Origin: Chitinophagaceae bacterium
GTDB lineage: Bacteria > Bacteroidota > Bacteroidia > Chitinophagales > Chitinophagaceae
Direction of reading: 5' to 3'
DNA length: 17,144 nucleotides
Assembly (NCBI GenBank): GCA_018061385.1
Contig: JAGOUF010000008.1
Coordinates: forward strand, 1 to 17,144
Shown piece after piece: positions 14,171 to 17,144 of this stretch. Both the position numbers and the translations under genes were made by a program. Position 1 is the first letter of the stretch. Every line of letters starts with the position of its first letter. The notes beneath the pieces were generated by a model that saw nothing but the letters and a program-made list of their open reading frames with translations, was not told where the DNA came from and did not search any database.

Positions 14171-15052
14171 ATGATAATTTTAGATGGAAAAACTGCCGCA
14201 GCAACAGTAAAAGCATCTTTACAAAAAGAAGTGCAAGCAATAGTACAACAAGGAAAACGTGCCCCACACTTAGCTGCAATTTTAGTGGGCAACAATGGGG
14301 CTAGCGAAACTTATGTAGCTAGTAAAGCAAAAAATTGTGAAGAAGTTGGTTTTGATTCTACCTTAATTAGATTGAACGAAAATGTTTCTGAACAAGAACT
14401 ACTATCAAAAATTTTAGAGCTGAATCAAAATGATTTAATTGATGGCATTTTAGTGCAACTACCATTACCAAAACATATTAGCGAAGCCAAAATAATTGAA
14501 ACCATTGACTCCAATAAAGATGTAGATGGTTTTCATCCTATTAATGCTGGCAAATTGGTACAAGGGTTGCCTTCATTTATTCCAGCAACACCATATGGCA
14601 TTATGCTGTTGTTAGAACATTTTAATATAGATACAAAAGGAAAACATGCTGTGGTAATTGGAAGAAGCAATATTGTTGGCAGACCCATGAGTATTTTATT
14701 GAGTAGCAATCTTCCAAAAGGCAATTGTACAGTTACACTTTGTCATAGCCATACACTTAACTTAAACGAAATTTGTTTACAAGCCGATATTTTGGTTGCA
14801 GCTTTAGGTAAACCACAATTTGTAAAACAAAATATGGTAAAGCCAGGAGCGATTGTTATTGATGTTGGTATTACAAGAGTAGATGATGAAACAGCAAAAA
14901 GAGGTTTTAGAATTAAAGGCGATGTTGCTTTTAACGAAGTAGCTCCATTAACCAGTGCAATAACACCTGTACCAGGTGGTGTTGGATTAATGACAATTGC
15001 AGGTTTATTAAAAAATACATTACAAGCTTATAAACAAAAATTTAGTGTCTAA
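14171..15052 (+). CDS. folD: Bifunctional methylenetetrahydrofolate dehydrogenase/cyclohydrolase
   Basis: The 293-residue protein is of normal length and carries all FolD landmarks. These are YVASKAKNCEEVG (48-60, with catalytic Tyr48 and Lys52), GILVQLPLPKHI (92-103), DVDGFHP (117-123), PATPYGIM (138-145, where most homologues have PCTP), the cofactor loop VIGRSNIVGRP (162-172), CHSHT (191-195), GAIVIDVGI (226-234) and PVPGGVGLMTIAGLLKNT (267-284). It interconverts 5,10-methylene-, methenyl- and 10-formyl-tetrahydrofolate in the cytosol, feeding purine and formyl-Met synthesis. The start is the ATG just behind a -7 box. The last 8 bases overlap the start of queE, so the two are translated as a pair. 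Confidence 0.96.
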   Translation: MIILDGKTAAATVKASLQKEVQAIVQQGKRAPHLAAILVGNNGASETYVASKAKNCEEVGFDSTLIRLNENVSEQELLSKILELNQNDLIDGILVQLPLPKHISEAKIIETIDSNKDVDGFHPINAGKLVQGLPSFIPATPYGIMLLLEHFNIDTKGKHAVVIGRSNIVGRPMSILLSSNLPKGNCTVTLCHSHTLNLNEICLQADILVAALGKPQFVKQNMVKPGAIVIDVGITRVDDETAKRGFRIKGDVAFNEVAPLTSAITPVPGGVGLMTIAGLLKNTLQAYKQKFSV

Positions 15053-15716
15053 TATTCAACCATTATTAACAATCAACTCCAACTTAACCTTACCTGTAAT
15101 GGAAAGTTTTTATACTTTACAAGGAGAAGGTTTACACGCTGGAAAAGCTGCCTATTTTATACGTTTAGGAGGTTGTGATGTGGGCTGTGTTTGGTGCGAT
15201 GTAAAAGAAAGTTGGGATGCCGATGCTCACCCTAAATTTTCGGTTGAAGCAATAGTAGAAAAAGCAATTGAAGAATCTGGTATTAAGAAACTTACACCTT
15301 CTACCCTAAACCTTAAGCCCCTAGTGGTTATTACAGGTGGCGAACCATTGTTACATAATCTAAACGAATTAACTGCTGCTCTACAACAAGCTGGGTTCGA
15401 AACCAATATTGAAACAAGTGGTTCATCGGCTTTAAGTGGTAATTGGAACTGGATTTGTTTATCGCCTAAAAAATTTAAAGCTCCGTTGCAAGAAGTAATT
15501 GTTGCAGCCAACGAATTAAAAGTGGTGGTATTTAATAAACACGATTTTGAATGGGCCGAAACTTATGCTGCACAAGTAAACGCCAATTGCAAATTATATT
15601 TACAAGCCGAGTGGGATAAAAAAGAAATTGTAACTCCTTTAATAATTGATTATATAAAAAACAACCCTCAATGGCAATTGAGTGTTCAAATTCACAAATA
15701 CATTAACGTACCATAA
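15045..15716 (+). CDS. queE: 7-carboxy-7-deazaguanine synthase (radical SAM)
   Basis: The 223-residue enzyme converts 6-carboxytetrahydropterin to 7-carboxy-7-deazaguanine, the ring-contraction step of queuosine synthesis. It shows FYTLQGEGLHAGKAAYFIRLGG (22-43), the [4Fe-4S] motif C44-x3-C48-x2-C51 followed by Asp52, the SAM motif TGGEP (97-101), NIETSGS (121-127) and LSPKKFK (139-145), which are all typical of QueE. The frame begins with GTG at 15045, overlapping folD by 8 bases. An ATG at residue 19 (VMESFYTLQGEG) is an alternative start that would still keep the whole catalytic domain. Residues 82-92 (KLTPSTLNLKP) form a low-complexity loop that looks inserted before the SAM motif. Other queuosine genes are not in the window. 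Confidence 0.93.
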   Translation: MSNIQPLLTINSNLTLPVMESFYTLQGEGLHAGKAAYFIRLGGCDVGCVWCDVKESWDADAHPKFSVEAIVEKAIEESGIKKLTPSTLNLKPLVVITGGEPLLHNLNELTAALQQAGFETNIETSGSSALSGNWNWICLSPKKFKAPLQEVIVAANELKVVVFNKHDFEWAETYAAQVNANCKLYLQAEWDKKEIVTPLIIDYIKNNPQWQLSVQIHKYINVP

Positions 15717-15764
15717 ATTAGCTTTTAACAAAGTTGAAAGTTTGTTTTTCCGAACTTGCCCTTA

Positions 15765-17144
15765 ATGAAAAAATATCTTTTTATAATATTTAGTCTAGCT
15801 ACTTTTTTTCAGTTGAATGCACAAACATATCAGCCAGAAAAAATAAATAAAAAAGCCATTAAATATTATGATCAAGCATTGGAGTATTTGCAAGACAATG
15901 CCTTCCCCGAATCTATTCCTTTCTTACAAAAAGCCATTACTGCCGATACCAATTATGTAGATGCAATTTTATCGTTAGCTGGTGTTTATGGGTTTTTAAA
16001 ACAGCATGAATTATCTGTGTTTAATTATGAATGGGCAAAGCGTAAAGACACATCTTACTTCAAACAATTTCATTTGCCTTATTCTATTAATTTGGCAGGT
16101 GTTGGCAAGTTTAAAGAAGCTTTAGATGCTGTAAATTATTTTTTAGCCATTCCTAAAATTAGCCCCAATAGTACTAAATCTGGCAACTTTAGAAAACGCT
16201 GTTATGAGTTTGCTTTGCAGTACCAAGCCACACACCCAATAACCAATTATGTTTTTGCACCCATTAATTTAGGCAATAATGTGAACAGCGAAAAAAGTGA
16301 ATATTATCCTGCAGTAACAATAGACGATAGCTTATTGGTATTTACTCGTAGAGGCGAAGGTTATAGAGAAGATTTTATGCAAAGTCGTATTCAAAACAAT
16401 GAGTATCAAAAAGCAACTGTTATTAAAGGCGACATTAATATTGAACCTTCCAAAGGAGCAATTACAGTTTCAGCCGATGGAGAATGGATGATTTTTGCTG
16501 GCAATTTTGGCAAGCATAAAGGCTTTGGCGATTTTGATTTATACATTTCACTTTATACACCTGATGGTTGGAGTGAACCTGAAAATTTAGGCCCCAATAT
16601 CAACACAGAATTTTGGGAAAGCAGCCCAAGTTTAAGTCCAGATAAACGCGTTTTATATTTTAGTAGCAATCGTTATGGCGGCTTGGGTGGAAGAGATTTA
16701 TACGTGAGTGTACGAATGAACAATGGCAAGTTTGGACCTGCTATAAATATGGGAGATGATGTTAATACTGCTGGAGATGAATTGGCTCCTTATATACATG
16801 CCGATAATCAAACATTATTTTTTACAAGCGATGGGCATTTAGGTTATGGTGGAACTGATTTATTTTTAATGAGAAGACAAGATGACGGAACTTGGGGTAC
16901 ACCAGAAAATTTAGGCTACCCAATTAATACAGTAGATGATGAAGGAAGCTTTGCTGTAAGTGCCGATGGACTAACAGCATATTATGCTAGCAATCGTACA
17001 GATACAAGAGGAGAATTGGATTTGTACAAATTTAAGTTGAGAGCCGACATCCGTCCTGCTAAAACAATGTACTTAAAAGGTAAAGTGTACGATAAGGTTA
17101 CAGGCAAAGGATTACCTTGTACAATTGAACTGATAGACAATATT
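15765..17144 (+). CDS. PorE-like TPR/PD40/OmpA-family envelope protein, N-terminal part
   Basis: The frame is open from ATG 15765 to the window edge (460 residues) and was missed by a complete-ORF search because its stop lies outside. A signal peptide (1-20, ending QLNAQ) precedes TPR helices (about 27-155; KAIKYYDQALEYLQ and FPESIPFLQKAI). PD40/WD40-like beta-propeller repeats run from about 165 to 425: YYPAVTIDDSLLVFTRR, GAITVSADGEWMIFAG, SSPSLSPDKRVLYFSSNR, LAPYIHADNQTLFFTSDG and GSFAVSADGLTAYYASNR. That is five blades, several followed by DLY or DLF. A carboxypeptidase-regulatory-like domain begins at about 436 (LKGKVYDKVTGKGLP). This order is the one known for PorE of the type IX secretion system, whose C-terminus is an OmpA peptidoglycan-binding domain. 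Paralogues of the same design are common, so PorE itself is likely but not proven. Confidence 0.85.
   Translation, partial: MKKYLFIIFSLATFFQLNAQTYQPEKINKKAIKYYDQALEYLQDNAFPESIPFLQKAITADTNYVDAILSLAGVYGFLKQHELSVFNYEWAKRKDTSYFKQFHLPYSINLAGVGKFKEALDAVNYFLAIPKISPNSTKSGNFRKRCYEFALQYQATHPITNYVFAPINLGNNVNSEKSEYYPAVTIDDSLLVFTRRGEGYREDFMQSRIQNNEYQKATVIKGDINIEPSKGAITVSADGEWMIFAGNFGKHKGFGDFDLYISLYTPDGWSEPENLGPNINTEFWESSPSLSPDKRVLYFSSNRYGGLGGRDLYVSVRMNNGKFGPAINMGDDVNTAGDELAPYIHADNQTLFFTSDGHLGYGGTDLFLMRRQDDGTWGTPENLGYPINTVDDEGSFAVSADGLTAYYASNRTDTRGELDLYKFKLRADIRPAKTMYLKGKVYDKVTGKGLPCTIELIDNI

Noticed and set aside
15727..15749. AACAAA/TTTGTT hairpin followed by T's between queE and the PorE-like gene
   Set aside because: The stem is six A/T-rich pairs with an eight-base loop; too weak to call a terminator with confidence.

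Overview
The window looks like a piece of a Bacteroidota chromosome, most likely Chitinophagaceae or a close relative. The evidence is an AT-rich composition, a SusC/SusD outer-membrane uptake pair, a PorE-type TPR/PD40 envelope protein, signal peptides ending in FSQ or AQ, almost no Shine-Dalgarno sequences, and several -7 boxes of the Bacteroidota form TAnnTTTG. There is no tRNA, rRNA, CRISPR array, transposase or integrase, and nothing that marks recent transfer.

Layout. Positions 1-343 (-) hold the N-terminal part of an acyl-carrier-protein phosphodiesterase. Positions 344-712 have no confident gene, but contain a possible decayed minus-strand frame and a perfect hairpin. A secreted PepSY-like protein follows at 713-1165 (+). 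A tightly overlapping minus-strand operon fills 1222-4110: a GT87-type membrane glycosyltransferase, a DPM/ArnC-type GT2 and a NodB-type deacetylase. Divergent from it are a deoxyhypusine-synthase-like enzyme (4236-5210, +) and a small secreted lipocalin-like protein (5234-5719, +), closed by a strong bidirectional terminator at 5739-5780.

Facing that terminator on the minus strand are yifB/comM (5801-7348) and, just upstream of it, an unrecognised exported protein (7379-8083). Next is a three-gene nutrient-uptake operon, also minus: SusC-like receptor (10813-13965), SusD-like lipoprotein (9126-10793) and DUF1735 lipoprotein (8167-9102), ending in a hairpin terminator at 8114-8141. A 205-base divergent control region separates it from the plus-strand pair folD-queE (14171-15716). 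The window ends inside a PorE-like TPR/PD40/OmpA-type gene (15765 onward).

How the genes work together. The most interesting proposal concerns the 1222-4110 operon. Its three activities match the logic of the ArnC-ArnD-ArnT and FlmF2-NaxD-FlmK pathways: load a sugar on a polyprenyl phosphate, deacylate it, then transfer the amino sugar to an envelope acceptor. Here the final transferase would be a GT87 protein instead of a GT83 protein. The second point of interest is the deoxyhypusine-synthase-like enzyme. It keeps the catalytic WGK lysine but lacks the His-His motif after the GGG loop, so it more likely acts on small polyamines than on a protein. The remaining genes are ordinary core or nutrient-uptake functions.
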